This document shows, piece after piece, positions 7,314-15,828 of a stretch of DNA of 33,277 nucleotides. The translations under genes and the position numbers were made by a program. Source of the DNA: Chloroflexota bacterium (lineage in GTDB: Bacteria > Chloroflexota > Anaerolineae > Anaerolineales > Anaerolineaceae); assembly GCA_029556265.1 (NCBI GenBank), contig JAKQFH010000037.1:1-33277 (forward strand). Direction: 5' to 3'. The notes below the pieces were generated by a model, which saw only the letters and a program-made list of their open reading frames with translations, did not search any database and was not told the origin of the DNA. The stretch's first letter is position 1; each line of letters begins with the position of its first letter.

Positions 7314-8351
7314 TTAAAAAACGGTGATTACTTTTCCGGAATCCGCAATGGATTGAAACAGCGCGTCGATAACCACCATGTTCTTCACAGATTCAGCCAA
7401 TGGAAAGCGCGGCAGCTCCTTGGCCATCACCACGTCATAGAAGTGCCCGACAGCGCGTTTGTAATTATCGCCGCCGCGGAAGTTAACTTTGCGCACTTCG
7501 TCTTTCCTCATCAGCATCATACTGGTGTTGTCTTTGCCGGGGTTAAATACCTGTTCGATTTCAAGCATCCCTTCCGTGCCAACGACGCGGGTGTATTGCT
7601 GCCGAGCGGCATTGAAGCCCACCGTGAATTGCGCGTAAACCTGGTCTCCAAAATCCAAGCTGGCGCTGACCTGCAAATCCACGCCGCTGCTGCCCTGATA
7701 TGCCAGGGCTTGCACCTGGCGCGGTTCCCTGCCGACCAAAAGACGCGATATGTCCACACAATAACATCCCAGGTCGTAAAGGGCGCCGCCGCCCAATTCC
7801 GGGCTCAGCCGGATATCATCCGGGTTGTTGGGGGTGAATGAAAAGCTGGAGCTGATAAAGCGTAATTTCCCCAGGTCGCCCTGCCGGATAAGTTCCTGCG
7901 CCCGTTCAAAACGCGAGTCGCAGCGGTATGCCAGGTTTTCCATTAACACGACGGATTTTTCCAGGGCGGCGCTGACCATCATCTGGGCTTCGTCAGCGTT
8001 CAACGCGAAAGGTTTTTCCACCAACACATGCTTGCCGGCTTCCATCGCCCGGGTTGCCCATTGGTAATGTTCGCTGTTGGGCAGAGGGATGTATACCGCC
8101 TGAATGTTAACGTCGTTCAGGAGTTCTTCATAGCTTCCGTAGGCTCTCGGGATTTCATTAACGCGCGCAAATTCCGCCGCGCGGGTCAGATCGCGGCTGG
8201 CAACCGCTGAGACGAAGTTATGCCTGGTCGTTTTGATGGCCGGGATAACCGATTTGGCAGCCACGCGCGCCGTCCCCAGAATTCCCCAGTTCAGATCGTC
8301 CTTACGGAAGAGAGCCGTTCCAGTGCCGGATGAAAATGGTAGAATATCCAT
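7314..8351 (-). CDS. Gfo/Idh/MocA family NAD(P)-dependent oxidoreductase
   Basis: This 345-residue sugar- or cyclitol-type dehydrogenase relative has an N-terminal Rossmann fold beginning WGILGTARVAAKSVIPAI. The conserved EKP motif lies in HVLVEKPFALNADEA. The C-terminal catalytic domain contains GGGALYDLGCYCVDISRLLVG, in which the Asp and Cys/His-equivalent positions vary between subfamilies. The first ~20 residues precede the usual start of the fold. The ATG at 8351 has AGAGGT before it. Homologues oxidise or reduce sugars, inositols or dihydrodiols with NAD(P), and the substrate cannot be told from sequence. It is divergent from the YgeY-like gene across about 100 bases. Confidence 0.9.
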   Translation of the reverse strand: MDILPFSSGTGTALFRKDDLNWGILGTARVAAKSVIPAIKTTRHNFVSAVASRDLTRAAEFARVNEIPRAYGSYEELLNDVNIQAVYIPLPNSEHYQWATRAMEAGKHVLVEKPFALNADEAQMMVSAALEKSVVLMENLAYRCDSRFERAQELIRQGDLGKLRFISSSFSFTPNNPDDIRLSPELGGGALYDLGCYCVDISRLLVGREPRQVQALAYQGSSGVDLQVSASLDFGDQVYAQFTVGFNAARQQYTRVVGTEGMLEIEQVFNPGKDNTSMMLMRKDEVRKVNFRGGDNYKRAVGHFYDVVMAKELPRFPLAESVKNMVVIDALFQSIADSGKVITVF

Positions 8352-8448
8352 AGTACCTCTGTTTTCTAATTAAGCACCGTGTTAATGAATCGCCTTAATT
8401 ATAACCAGATTGCACTTAAATAACCTCACAAACTTTGACAGGAGAGAA

Positions 8449-9654
8449 ATGAACCCCGAAACCCTCACCAGCCGTATCCAACACTACGTTTCCAGTCACG
8501 AAACCGACATCCTCAAGTTTATGCGTGAAATTTGCGCCATCCCAAGCATGGAATCGCAAATCGGCGCTGTCGGCGAGCGCATCGCCGCCGAAATGCGTGC
8601 CCTGAACTTCGATGAGGTGCGCTTTGATAAGATGGGCAACATCCTCGGGCGGATTGGCTCCGGTCCGCGCGTCCTGGTCTACGACTCGCATATCGATACC
8701 GTCGGTATTGGCGACCCCGAACAGTGGCAGTGGGACCCGTTCATCGGTAAAGTTGAAGATGGCTGTTTGTTCGCCCGCGGCGCTTGCGACGAAAAAGGTT
8801 CCACCCCCGGTATGGTGTATGGTTTGGCAGCCGCGCGGGACCTGGGCTTGCTGGAAGGCTGGACCGCCTGGTATTTTGGCAACATGGAAGAGTGGTGCGA
8901 CGGAATCGCCCCAAACACTTTCGTGGAGGTGGACCCGGGAATTAAACCGGATTTCGTGGTCATTGGCGAGCCAACCTGCATGCGCGTCTACCGCGGCCAC
9001 AAAGGCCGGGTAGAACTGAAGGTGACTGCCAAAGGCGTTTCTGCCCACGCCGCCAGCAACCACCTGGGGCACAACGCGGTTTATGAGCTGCTGCCGGTAA
9101 TCGCCGGAATTCGCGACCTTGAACCCCAGCTTGGCGACGACCCATTTCTTGGGCATGGCAAAATCACCGTCACTGATATGCAGGTGAAAACGCCCAGCAT
9201 CAACGCCGTGCCGGACGAAGCCCTGATTTATATTGACCGTCGGATGACCTTTGGCGAGACGAAGGAAGAAGCCATCGCCCAAATCCAACGGCTCATTCCC
9301 GAAAGTTCCCGCGGACGCGTCAGCGTGGAAATGCTTTATTACGATGAGCCTTCTTATACAGGCTTCGTTTTCCCGGTTGAGAAGTACTTTCCCGCCTGGG
9401 CGTTGGAGGAACAGCATCCATTGGTGCAGGCGGGTCTGCGCGCGCGCAGCCTGATTGGACTGCCGGATGAGCCGGCTGGCAAATGGAGCTTCTCCACGAA
9501 TGGTATCTACTGGGCGGGCAAAGCGGGCATTCCATCGATTGGCTTTGGGCCAGGCGATGAAGTCTACGCGCACAGTGTGATGGAACGCGTGCCGCTGGCG
9601 GATGTCGTGAAAGCCACTGAGTTCTATGCCCTGCTGCCGGGTTTGATTGCCTGA
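8449..9654 (+). CDS. ygeY: M20 family metallo-hydrolase, YgeY-like
   Basis: This 401-residue zinc-dependent amidohydrolase/peptidase of the M20 family starts at the ATG at 8449, which has AGGAGAG four to ten bases upstream. Metal-site motifs are visible: DSHIDTVGIGDP (first His/Asp), RGACDEKGS (bridging Asp), MEEWCDG (catalytic Glu and ligand Glu), and a His late in the protein (VYAHSVMERV). The wording GDPEQWQWDPFIGKVEDG and VYRGHKGRVELKVTAKGVSAHAAS matches the YgeY family linked to selenium/ureide metabolism in Escherichia coli and clostridia. There it is thought to act in a purine or carbamoyl-amino-acid pathway. A knotted-type carbamoyltransferase lies about 1.1 kb downstream, which repeats a ygeY/ygeW pairing. 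The substrate is unproven. Confidence 0.88.
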   Translation: MNPETLTSRIQHYVSSHETDILKFMREICAIPSMESQIGAVGERIAAEMRALNFDEVRFDKMGNILGRIGSGPRVLVYDSHIDTVGIGDPEQWQWDPFIGKVEDGCLFARGACDEKGSTPGMVYGLAAARDLGLLEGWTAWYFGNMEEWCDGIAPNTFVEVDPGIKPDFVVIGEPTCMRVYRGHKGRVELKVTAKGVSAHAASNHLGHNAVYELLPVIAGIRDLEPQLGDDPFLGHGKITVTDMQVKTPSINAVPDEALIYIDRRMTFGETKEEAIAQIQRLIPESSRGRVSVEMLYYDEPSYTGFVFPVEKYFPAWALEEQHPLVQAGLRARSLIGLPDEPAGKWSFSTNGIYWAGKAGIPSIGFGPGDEVYAHSVMERVPLADVVKATEFYALLPGLIA

Positions 9655-9710
9655 ACGCCCCCGCAGCGGCGCCGGGCAGATAAACTGTCAACCTTCCCCG
9701 ATATAAAATC

Positions 9711-9741
9711 AACAAAGACGGACCTCTGGTCCGTCTTTGTT
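9711..9741. terminator. Bidirectional intrinsic terminator
   Basis: AACAAAGACGGACC pairs perfectly with GGTCCGTCTTTGTT around the loop TCT. It lies between the YgeY-like gene (+) and the minus-strand gene remnant ending at 9772. Confidence 0.85.
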
Positions 9742-9771
9742 GAATATTAGGAAAGCAATTTCAAGCAATCG

Positions 9772-10643
9772 CTACCCGCGCAAGAAACGCCCCAAGGCTT
9801 CATCAAAGCCAAGGTCCCGGCTGGCCGCCTCTTCCGCGAAGCGGTCGATAAAGCGGTCCAGGTCGGGTGTGTTTGTGAACAGGAATTTTCGCGCGGCATT
9901 GTACCCGTTGTAGATTGGGGTTTGCCGTTCGAGCAGCTTTTGTTTGTAGGGCGCCAGAGCCTCAGCGGAGTAGTCCTTTTGCTTCAGAGCTTCAATTGCC
10001 GTCTCGGCAGCCGCCTGACCAGCTAACATTGCCAGGTCTTGCCCACCGCCAAAAGCGGCTTCAATCATGTTGCCGGCATCGCCAGCCACCATGACCCCAT
10101 GGCTGTAGTTTTCGCGCACAGCCCAGGTTGCAGGCAAACGCCAGCCTTTGATTTCACCCAGCAAACGGGCTTCTCCCAGCCTGATATTCCCGAATTTGGT
10201 GTTATCACGCCACCAATCAAACAGGTCGTTGAGCACCATGCCGCTGCGCTGGAGCGCGCCTTCGGTAATGAAGACGCCCACGTTGCCCTTTGTCTTGCTC
10301 ATCGGGAAGATCCAGGTGTAACCACTTGGCGCGAACATGTCAAAATAGAAGAATTCGATCATGTCCGTCATTTCCCGAATTCCCTCAAAATAACCGCGCG
10401 CGCCGTAGAACACCAGATCCGGATCCTCATTATAGAAGCCAATCTGATGCGCGAGCCTGGAGTGCGCGCCATCCGCGACAATGACCAGGTCGCTTTCAAC
10501 TTCAATGATCTGACCTTCGAGAACTGCCCGGACACCCCGGACAACCCCGCGCCTGACCACCAAGTCCGCTCCATTCGCGCGGCCAAAACAAATCCGCGGC
10601 GCATCAGACCGTTGCGCACGACAATCATGGGGTTTGATTCCAT
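9772..10643 (-). pseudogene. Geranylgeranyl reductase-like flavoprotein gene, 5'-truncated and frameshifted
   Basis: The intact part from about 10590 to 9772 encodes the C-terminal two thirds of a FixC/geranylgeranyl-reductase flavoprotein. It includes SDLVIVADGAHS (second FAD motif), YTWIFPMSKTKGNVGVF and HGVMVAGDAGNMIEAAFGGGQDLA (third FAD motif). The N-terminal GxGxxG FAD-binding fold is missing. Just upstream, NPMIVVRNGLMRRGFVLA is encoded in another frame, which fits the family and implies a one-base shift near 10575-10600. All three frames have stops between about 10643 and 10700. A TTG at 10563 could start a 263-residue protein, but it would lack the dinucleotide-binding site. These flavoproteins saturate isoprenoid chains of membrane lipids or quinones. 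I read the gene as decaying. Confidence 0.7.
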
Positions 10644-10784
10644 TTACAGCCCCTATTGGGCATTACCGAACCTTTCCCGGCCTATCAGGTTCTTCCATGA
10701 GGGGGGAAGCAGGAAACAAAAACCAGCCGCGTAAGTTTAAATTGCTGGGTATAATCATGGCAAGAAACCTCAAGGAGAGAAACC

Positions 10785-11765
10785 ATGCAAACTTTCTTAC
10801 ACGGACGCGACCTGATTGGCGATTTGGACTTTAGTAAAGAAGAAGTTGAAACTGTTCTGGACGTCGCCTGGGACCTCAAGCGCAAGCGCGCGCTGAACGA
10901 GCCCCATCCTTACCTGCGGGATAAGGCTCTGGCGATGCTCTTTTTCTTCAGCAGCACGCGCACACGCGGCTCTTTCGAAGCCGGTATGGCGCAGCTCGGC
11001 GGGCACGCGGGCTTTATTGAGAGCAAAAGCACCCAAATATCCCACGGGGATACCGCCCGCGAGATTGGCGAAATCTACGGGCGCTATTACGACGGCATCG
11101 CCATCCGCCATTGCGACTGGCTGGCCGGCAACCCGTACATCAGCGAAGTCGCCAAAAACGCGCGCGTTCCGGTTCTGAATATGCAGTGCGATATCTACCA
11201 CCCTTTCCAATGCCTGGCAGACCTGATGACCATTATGGAAAAAAAGGGACGCGACCTGCGTAAGAAGAAGATTGTGGTCTCCTGGGCCTACGCGGCTTCA
11301 TACCTCAAGCCGATTTCCGTCCCGCAATCGCTCATCCTGCAGATGCCGCGTTTTGGAATGGATGTAACCCTCTCCTACCCGCCGGAATTTATGCTGATGC
11401 CGGAAATTGAACAGCAGGCGCGCGACGAAGCCCGTAAAGCCGGAACCGCCTTTGAAATTGTGCACGACATGGATGAAGGCATGCGCGGCGCGGATATTGT
11501 CTATGCCAAGTCCTGGGGACCGCTGCTCACCACCGCGGACGGCGTTGAAGGCAAGCGCCTTCAGGATTCGTACAAGGATTGGATTATGGACCAGCGCCGG
11601 CTGGAGCTGGCAAACCCGGACGCGATTTACATGCACCCGCTGCCGGCTGACCGCAATATTGAGGTGACCGACGAGGTCCTGGACGGTCCGCATTCCGTAG
11701 TGTTTGATGAAGCCGAGAATCGCCTGCACGCGCAAAAAGCGGTCATGGCGCTGACGATGGGTTAG
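10785..11765 (+). CDS. Knotted-fold carbamoyltransferase (YgeW/ornithine-carbamoyltransferase family)
   Basis: This 326-residue transcarbamylase has the carbamoyl phosphate site SSTRTRGSFEAG (residues 56-67) and HPFQCLADLMTI (139-150). The stretch KIVVSWAYAASYLKPISVPQS is the signature of the knotted subfamily, which includes YgeW and N-acetyl/N-succinyl-ornithine carbamoyltransferases. The amino-acid-binding HCLP motif of ornithine-type enzymes reads HPLP (284-287), as in aspartate carbamoyltransferases, so the second substrate is uncertain. AAGGAGAGA precedes the ATG and a strong terminator follows. The nearby YgeY-like hydrolase suggests a joint role in carbamoyl-compound turnover, where such enzymes usually work in the phosphorolytic, ATP-yielding direction. 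That role is inferred. Confidence 0.88.
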   Translation: MQTFLHGRDLIGDLDFSKEEVETVLDVAWDLKRKRALNEPHPYLRDKALAMLFFFSSTRTRGSFEAGMAQLGGHAGFIESKSTQISHGDTAREIGEIYGRYYDGIAIRHCDWLAGNPYISEVAKNARVPVLNMQCDIYHPFQCLADLMTIMEKKGRDLRKKKIVVSWAYAASYLKPISVPQSLILQMPRFGMDVTLSYPPEFMLMPEIEQQARDEARKAGTAFEIVHDMDEGMRGADIVYAKSWGPLLTTADGVEGKRLQDSYKDWIMDQRRLELANPDAIYMHPLPADRNIEVTDEVLDGPHSVVFDEAENRLHAQKAVMALTMG

Positions 11766-11784
11766 TTTCTAATCCAGCCTTCAA

Positions 11785-11819
11785 AACCAGGGGAGCGCTT
11801 GCTCCCCTGGTTCTATTTT
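11785..11819 (+). terminator. Intrinsic terminator after carbamoyltransferase
   Basis: AACCAGGGGAGC pairs with GCTCCCCTGGTT around GCTT, followed by CTATTTT. Confidence 0.9.
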
Positions 11820-12117
11820 GTCCCGGTTGCGCCCTTTTTTTATCCAGGCAGCCGGCGGGCAGAGCGTATTGAATTCAACCCTTTCATCCGTATGTTAACA
11901 GACCGTGGTTCACAGAGCGCGTGAACTGGCAATGACTTCCCTGCCAAAGCGCTAAGGCTCATAAGCGTCAACACAACGCTTCGTCTTAAGCGGCAGAACG
12001 ATTCCATTTAGAAAGCCAGCCGAGAAGCGTTCCCACGCTATTTTTATTGCGTTGTGTCTAATTCGGATAAGTGAGGTTCAACCGCCGCGGCAGTCCGTTT
12101 CCCCAGCCGCTTTGCTC
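11820..12117. other. Intergenic region with several competing short inverted repeats
   Basis: No gene is seen. AAGCGT (11963-11968) can pair with ACGCTT (11976-11981), whose CGCTT can instead pair with AAGCG (11988-11992). AGCGT/ACGCT at 12026-12039 is followed by ATTTTTATT. ACACAACGC (11971-11979) matches GCGTTGTGT (12049-12057). It may be a small structured RNA or the 3' region of the convergent mvaD transcript. Confidence 0.3.
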
Positions 12118-13083
12118 CTAAATCAAACGCGCGCCAGGCCCGGGCCGCGCGCAAAGCACCTGCTGCACCCCCGGCAGCTCCCGCAGCCGCGCTTCCACCC
12201 AGGTCTTTTCAGCGCCTGCCGTGATGACGTGCACATTGGGTCCGGCGTCCACGGTCGCGCAAACCGCGCGGCCGCGCTTGCGCCAATCGAGTACATGCCA
12301 CAACACGGTTTCTGTGCCCGCAGTCCAATAAAAGAGCGGCGGCGTGCTGGTGCGCATCACCGCGTGCATCCAGTGCGAATCCGCTTCCACCACGCGAGCC
12401 AGCCGCGCGAAGTCCCTTGCCAAAAGCGCCTGCCGGCATTCAATCAAGCGCTCCGGAGCCCCCGCGACGCGCAGCCCATTCAGCGGCGAAGTGCCTGCCA
12501 AAGCGTGCCCTTCGGTTGAACCAACCGCCTTATGCTCCGAACGCAGCACCACGATTAAATCCACCAGGTCCCAATAATCCGGGGGGGCGACCTGCACCGC
12601 GTAACTGTCCGCGTCAGCGCTGCCCGGCAGCCATTCCGCGAAGCCGTCTGGCACCGAACGGCAAGCGGAACCGGAGCCGCGGCGCGCCAGGGCCGAAAGC
12701 TGCTGTTCGCTTAAGCTCAGGCCGAGGGCGGCGCTGGCAGCCAAGGCGAGAGCGGCAAATGCCGAGGCGGAGGAAGCAATCCCCGCGCCGGTCGGGAAGT
12801 TGTTCTCGCTTTCCACGCGCGCCCAAAGGCCGCAGCCAGCAAGCTCCCGCGCGCGGTCCAAAAAGGCTGAAACGCGCGCCAGGCTTTCCTCCCCCTGCTC
12901 CACCCCACCCAACGAAAAGCTGTCCGCGGAAAAATCAGCGTCAAACCAGACGCGCGTGCGGGTTTCGAGCCCGTCCAGGTTCATGGAGAGCGAACCAGTC
13001 AGGGGCAAGCGCAGAAGCGAATCGCGGTTGCCCCAATACTTAATGAAAGCGATATTTGGATGGGCGGATGCGGCAGCAAACAT
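12118..13083 (-). CDS. mvaD: Diphosphomevalonate (or phosphomevalonate) decarboxylase
   Basis: This 321-residue GHMP-fold enzyme of the mevalonate route to isoprenoids decarboxylates a phosphorylated mevalonate to the isopentenyl product using ATP. Family landmarks are AHPNIAFIKYWGNRD at the N-terminus, the ATP loop NFPTGAGIASSASAFAAL, GSGSACRSVPDGFAEW and the catalytic-Asp segment TVDAGPNVHVI. The N-terminal motif has GNRD where classical diphosphomevalonate decarboxylases usually have GKRD. Chloroflexota such as Roseiflexus are known to have a phosphomevalonate decarboxylase in this family, so the monophosphate may be the true substrate; that is inference. The ATG at 13083 has AGAGGT upstream. 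It stands alone, with no other mevalonate gene in view. Confidence 0.9.
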   Translation of the reverse strand: MFAAASAHPNIAFIKYWGNRDSLLRLPLTGSLSMNLDGLETRTRVWFDADFSADSFSLGGVEQGEESLARVSAFLDRARELAGCGLWARVESENNFPTGAGIASSASAFAALALAASAALGLSLSEQQLSALARRGSGSACRSVPDGFAEWLPGSADADSYAVQVAPPDYWDLVDLIVVLRSEHKAVGSTEGHALAGTSPLNGLRVAGAPERLIECRQALLARDFARLARVVEADSHWMHAVMRTSTPPLFYWTAGTETVLWHVLDWRKRGRAVCATVDAGPNVHVITAGAEKTWVEARLRELPGVQQVLCARPGPGARLI

Positions 13084-13362
13084 CAGAACCTCTCTTGAAT
13101 TAGGTTGATTTTACCTTTATTTTCGAGCGTATCTCGCGCTTGTCTTAGAGCGCGCTTTAGCGGGCTTAGCCTTCATCCACATCATCAGAATTTCGTCGGC
13201 TGTGAATTGATTTTCCAACCTTACACAGAGGATAGCGTTGGCATAAACCAGCCCACCTTCTAAAATTTTCCGGTTTTTCTATACCACTTTTCCGCTTTTC
13301 GGGTATAATATGATTGTCAGTTAACTCGGAATTTTATTGATACCCAATGAAAGCGAGATGAT
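13084..13362. other. Divergent intergenic region between mvaD and GntR gene
   Basis: TATAAT at 13304-13309 is the best -10 candidate for the GntR gene, without a convincing -35. An open minus-strand stretch ending at 13117 has a Lys/Arg-rich, protein-like end but no good start codon, so I do not call it a gene. Confidence 0.35.
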
Positions 13363-14106
13363 GTGGGGGATTTCGGAAGCATTAACCTAGACAGCAAAAA
13401 GCCTTATTATTTGCAGCTGAAAGAATTAATCCAAGGCAAAATTGAATGCCGCGAGCTGCTGCCAAACCAGAAGCTGCCCAGCGAAGCCGAACTCTGCAAG
13501 GAATTAAAAGTCAGCCGCACAGTAATCCGCCAGGCGCTGGTCGAATTGGAACAGGAAGGATTAATCCGTAAGCGCAAGGGCATAGGCTCATTTGTGGCTG
13601 AGAACAAGTCCAAATTGATGATTTCCCTTTATCCGTTGGACCATTTGTTTCTGGCTGAAAGCGAAGAGCAAATTACGAAACTGCAATTGCTGAAAAAAAC
13701 AAGTCTGCCAGCCCCCGCGCATACAGCCAGCACATTAATGATTAACGATGGCGACCTGGTATTGCAGGTTTTGCGCTTATACTGCCAACGGGAAGAACCT
13801 GTCATCCTGTCAAGGAGCCTGCTTCCCGCGCATGTATCCGCCTGTCTGAACGATGAGGATCTGCGCAAACCGGTGCGCTATGCCGAGAATATGCCGCCTG
13901 CGGCATGCTTCGACCACGCTGAGAATTTCATTGAAATCACGGAAGTGAGCGGGGAAGATGCCGAACTTCTGCGAATCCCGCCGGGCGCGCCTGTGTTTAA
14001 GGTGAGCACCCTCAGCTTCAATAAAGAACACGTCCCAATCGAAGCGGACACGAGTTTACTGCGCGGGGATCGCGTCCACCTCCAGGGCAGGATTTTTTTG
14101 GACTAA
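13363..14106 (+). CDS. GntR/HutC-family transcriptional regulator with UTRA domain
   Basis: This 247-residue regulator has an N-terminal winged helix-turn-helix of GntR type (residues ~14-80): YYLQLKELIQGKIE, PSEAELCKELKVSRTVIRQAL, and the wing RKRKGIGSFVAE. The C-terminal UTRA effector domain (~100-247) ends with FKVSTLSFNKEHVPIEADTSLLRGDRVHLQGRIF. UTRA domains bind small molecules such as sugars or amino-sugar phosphates. The start is GTG 13363, because an in-frame stop lies 15 bases before it; the ribosome-binding site is weak. The next gene relics on the same strand are a PTS IIB and then an aldolase, so it probably controlled a sugar uptake or breakdown operon. The operator was not identified. 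Confidence 0.9.
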   Translation: MGDFGSINLDSKKPYYLQLKELIQGKIECRELLPNQKLPSEAELCKELKVSRTVIRQALVELEQEGLIRKRKGIGSFVAENKSKLMISLYPLDHLFLAESEEQITKLQLLKKTSLPAPAHTASTLMINDGDLVLQVLRLYCQREEPVILSRSLLPAHVSACLNDEDLRKPVRYAENMPPAACFDHAENFIEITEVSGEDAELLRIPPGAPVFKVSTLSFNKEHVPIEADTSLLRGDRVHLQGRIFLD

Positions 14107-14376
14107 AATCCGAACCTCTACCCGGCGCCACTCACAGCTTTAGCCCGCGTCAGAGAGCTCGCTGCTCGCCCCCTGTCGGCCGCATAATCCGCCTTTCCGC
14201 GGGGCTTGCGCATATTTTCCAGCCGTAACTCCGAAAGCTATTTGTCAGCCCACGTTTGGGTGCGCTTTTCCCGAAATGCGCGCGAAGCGCCGCCCGCTAC
14301 TGCGAAAATCTCTCCACAGCGGGCTTTCCGTCGCCAGGATTTGATATGATACTGGCAGCGTGGATGGAGGTGAGCT

Positions 14377-14703
14377 TTGCCCGAAAAGCTTATCCTGGCT
14401 GCCTGTGTCACTGGCCTGGTAACCTCCCGGACGGCGGCGCGCAAGATCCGAAAAATCGCGGCCCAATGCTAATGGCAGGTTGATGTCCGGGCGGTAGACT
14501 TTCGTCAGCTTGGGCAGGTTGCTGCCAGCGCAGACGCGCTTGTCCTCCTAGCGCCCCGCCCTCAACCGGATTACGGCGCCCCGATTTTAAGCGGGCTGCC
14601 GTTTCTGACCGGATTTGGACTGGAAAAGGCAGTTCAGGAATTGGAAGGCATCCTGAATGCCCCGCTCGACAACCCGGCCGCAACCTGGCGTAAAGGGATA
14701 TAA
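14377..14703 (+). pseudogene. PTS galactitol-type IIB subunit interrupted by an in-frame TAA
   Basis: GGAGGTGA stands just before a TTG at 14377, which opens a 108-codon frame broken only by TAA at 14470-14472 (codon 32). Before the stop it encodes LPEKLILAACVTGLVTSRTA, with a Cys at residue 9 in the place of the phosphorylated Cys of IIB-gat proteins (VACGTGIATS-like). After it, in the same frame, comes DYGAPILSGLPFLTGFGLEK, matching the GatB C-terminal pattern of G-x-P-x-x-x-G-x-PF-x-x-G-x-G. The expected product would carry phosphate from a IIA protein to a sugar entering through IIC. No IIA or IIC gene adjoins it. A single nonsense mutation or a sequencing error explains the break. A TATGAT box at 14345-14350 may be its -10. 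Confidence 0.7.
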
Positions 14704-14889
14704 TCACCACGGAGCCCACAGACCCCGTCGGTAAACCGACCTGACCGAGGGCTGCCGCTAGCAGCCGGCGTATGGGTTCGGGCAGCAGGATGATCAAAGC
14801 CGCCAACCAGCAGAGCACCTTCGGGCAGGAAAGTGTTCCTCCCATCCCGCGCGGCAAACAGACTGAAAAACAAGTAAAAAAGGAATACC
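14704..14889. other. Intergenic region with two small hairpins
   Basis: GTCGG/CCGAC around TAAA (14727-14740) and GGCTGC/GCAGCC around CGCTA (14750-14766). Neither has a U tract. No gene is seen. Confidence 0.4.
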
Positions 14890-15720
14890 ATGAGCAAGAA
14901 ATCCAAATTCAAATCCTACGATAAAAGCGGAACATACGCGGGCTTCACAGTCCGCACGCTGTTTGACAAGCGCGGACACCTGAAAGAGGTCGGCGTGGAA
15001 AAAAGTCCGGATTCGGCGCTCTCCGCGCCCGGCATCGCCGCGCTGATTGACCACACCCTGCTCAAACCGGAATCTACTGCCGGGCAGATTGAACAACTTT
15101 GCGCGGAAGCGGCGGAGCACCACTTTGGCGCGGTGTGCGTGAACGCCTGCTGGGTGGCGCTGGCAGCCCGGAAGCTGGCCGGCACGGAGGTCAAGGTCGG
15201 GGCAACGATTGGCTTCCCATGGGGAACTTCCTCCACCGCCGCGAAAGTGGCGGAGACCCGCCAGGCAATCGCCGACGGCGCGCGCGAAGTGGACATGGTT
15301 TTGGCGTACGGCAAACTGAAATCCGGGGATTACGCAGCGGTTGCTGAGGATATCCGCGAGGTGGTGCGCCTGGCGCACAAGCATGACGTGCTGGTCAAAG
15401 TTATTCTGGAGACCAGCATGTTGACCCAGGACGAGAAGATAACCGCGTGTATGCTTGCCAAACAAGCCGGCGCGGATTTTGTAAAAACTTCCACCGGCTT
15501 CCAGGGCGGCGGCGCGACCGCCGAGGATATCGCCCTGATGCGCGCGGTGGTCGGACCCGATTTAGGGGTGAAGGCTTCGGGTGGGGTGCGCAGCCTGGCG
15601 GACGCGAAGAAGATGATTGCCGCCGGGGCGACGCGCATCGGTACCAGCGCCGGGATTAAGATTGTGCAGGAAGCCGCGGGGGAAGTGCCCGGCGCGCCCT
15701 CCGGGGAGGGCGGGTATTAG
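14890..15720 (+). CDS. deoC: Deoxyribose-phosphate aldolase with N-terminal extension
   Basis: This 276-residue class I aldolase splits 2-deoxyribose 5-phosphate into glyceraldehyde 3-phosphate and acetaldehyde. The TIM barrel starts near residue 50 ([12 protein letters not shown]). Catalytic landmarks are [15 protein letters not shown] (proton-relay Asp), FVKTSTGF (Schiff-base Lys) and [13 protein letters not shown] (second Lys). The first ~45 residues, basic and not part of the barrel, are an extension also seen in some longer DeoC proteins; their role is unknown. AAAAAAGGAA precedes the ATG and a terminator follows. With the GntR regulator and PTS IIB relic upstream it may belong to a deoxy-sugar or deoxynucleoside breakdown locus. 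Confidence 0.93.
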   Translation: MSKKSKFKSYDKSGTYAGFTVRTLFDKRGHLKEVGVEKSPDSALSAPGIAALIDHTLLKPESTAGQIEQLCAEAAEHHFGAVCVNACWVALAARKLAGTEVKVGATIGFPWGTSSTAAKVAETRQAIADGAREVDMVLAYGKLKSGDYAAVAEDIREVVRLAHKHDVLVKVILETSMLTQDEKITACMLAKQAGADFVKTSTGFQGGGATAEDIALMRAVVGPDLGVKASGGVRSLADAKKMIAAGATRIGTSAGIKIVQEAAGEVPGAPSGEGGY

Positions 15721-15762
15721 GTTTGGCGGGGCTGCTGCCGGCTTGAGAAACAAGCAATTCAG

Positions 15763-15789
15763 AACCACCCGCATAGCGGGTGGTTTTTT
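15763..15789 (+). terminator. Intrinsic terminator after deoC
   Basis: AACCACCCGC pairs with GCGGGTGGTT around ATA, followed by a run of T. Confidence 0.92.
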
Positions 15790-15828
15790 GTCTCGAACGC
15801 TAAGCGTTCTCGACCGCCTAAAGGCACA

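Noticed and set aside
8416..9573. Long minus-strand open frame (385 codons) opposite the YgeY-like gene
   Set aside because: It is antisense to a clear M20 hydrolase with metal-site motifs; long antisense frames are common in GC-rich coding DNA.
12417..13043. Plus-strand frame of 208 codons opposite mvaD
   Set aside because: Extremely Pro/Arg-rich and antisense to a conserved decarboxylase.
13117..13277. Possible small minus-strand gene upstream of mvaD ending in a Lys/Arg-rich tail
   Set aside because: No acceptable start codon with ribosome-binding site after the in-frame upstream stop; about 50 stop-free codons can occur by chance.
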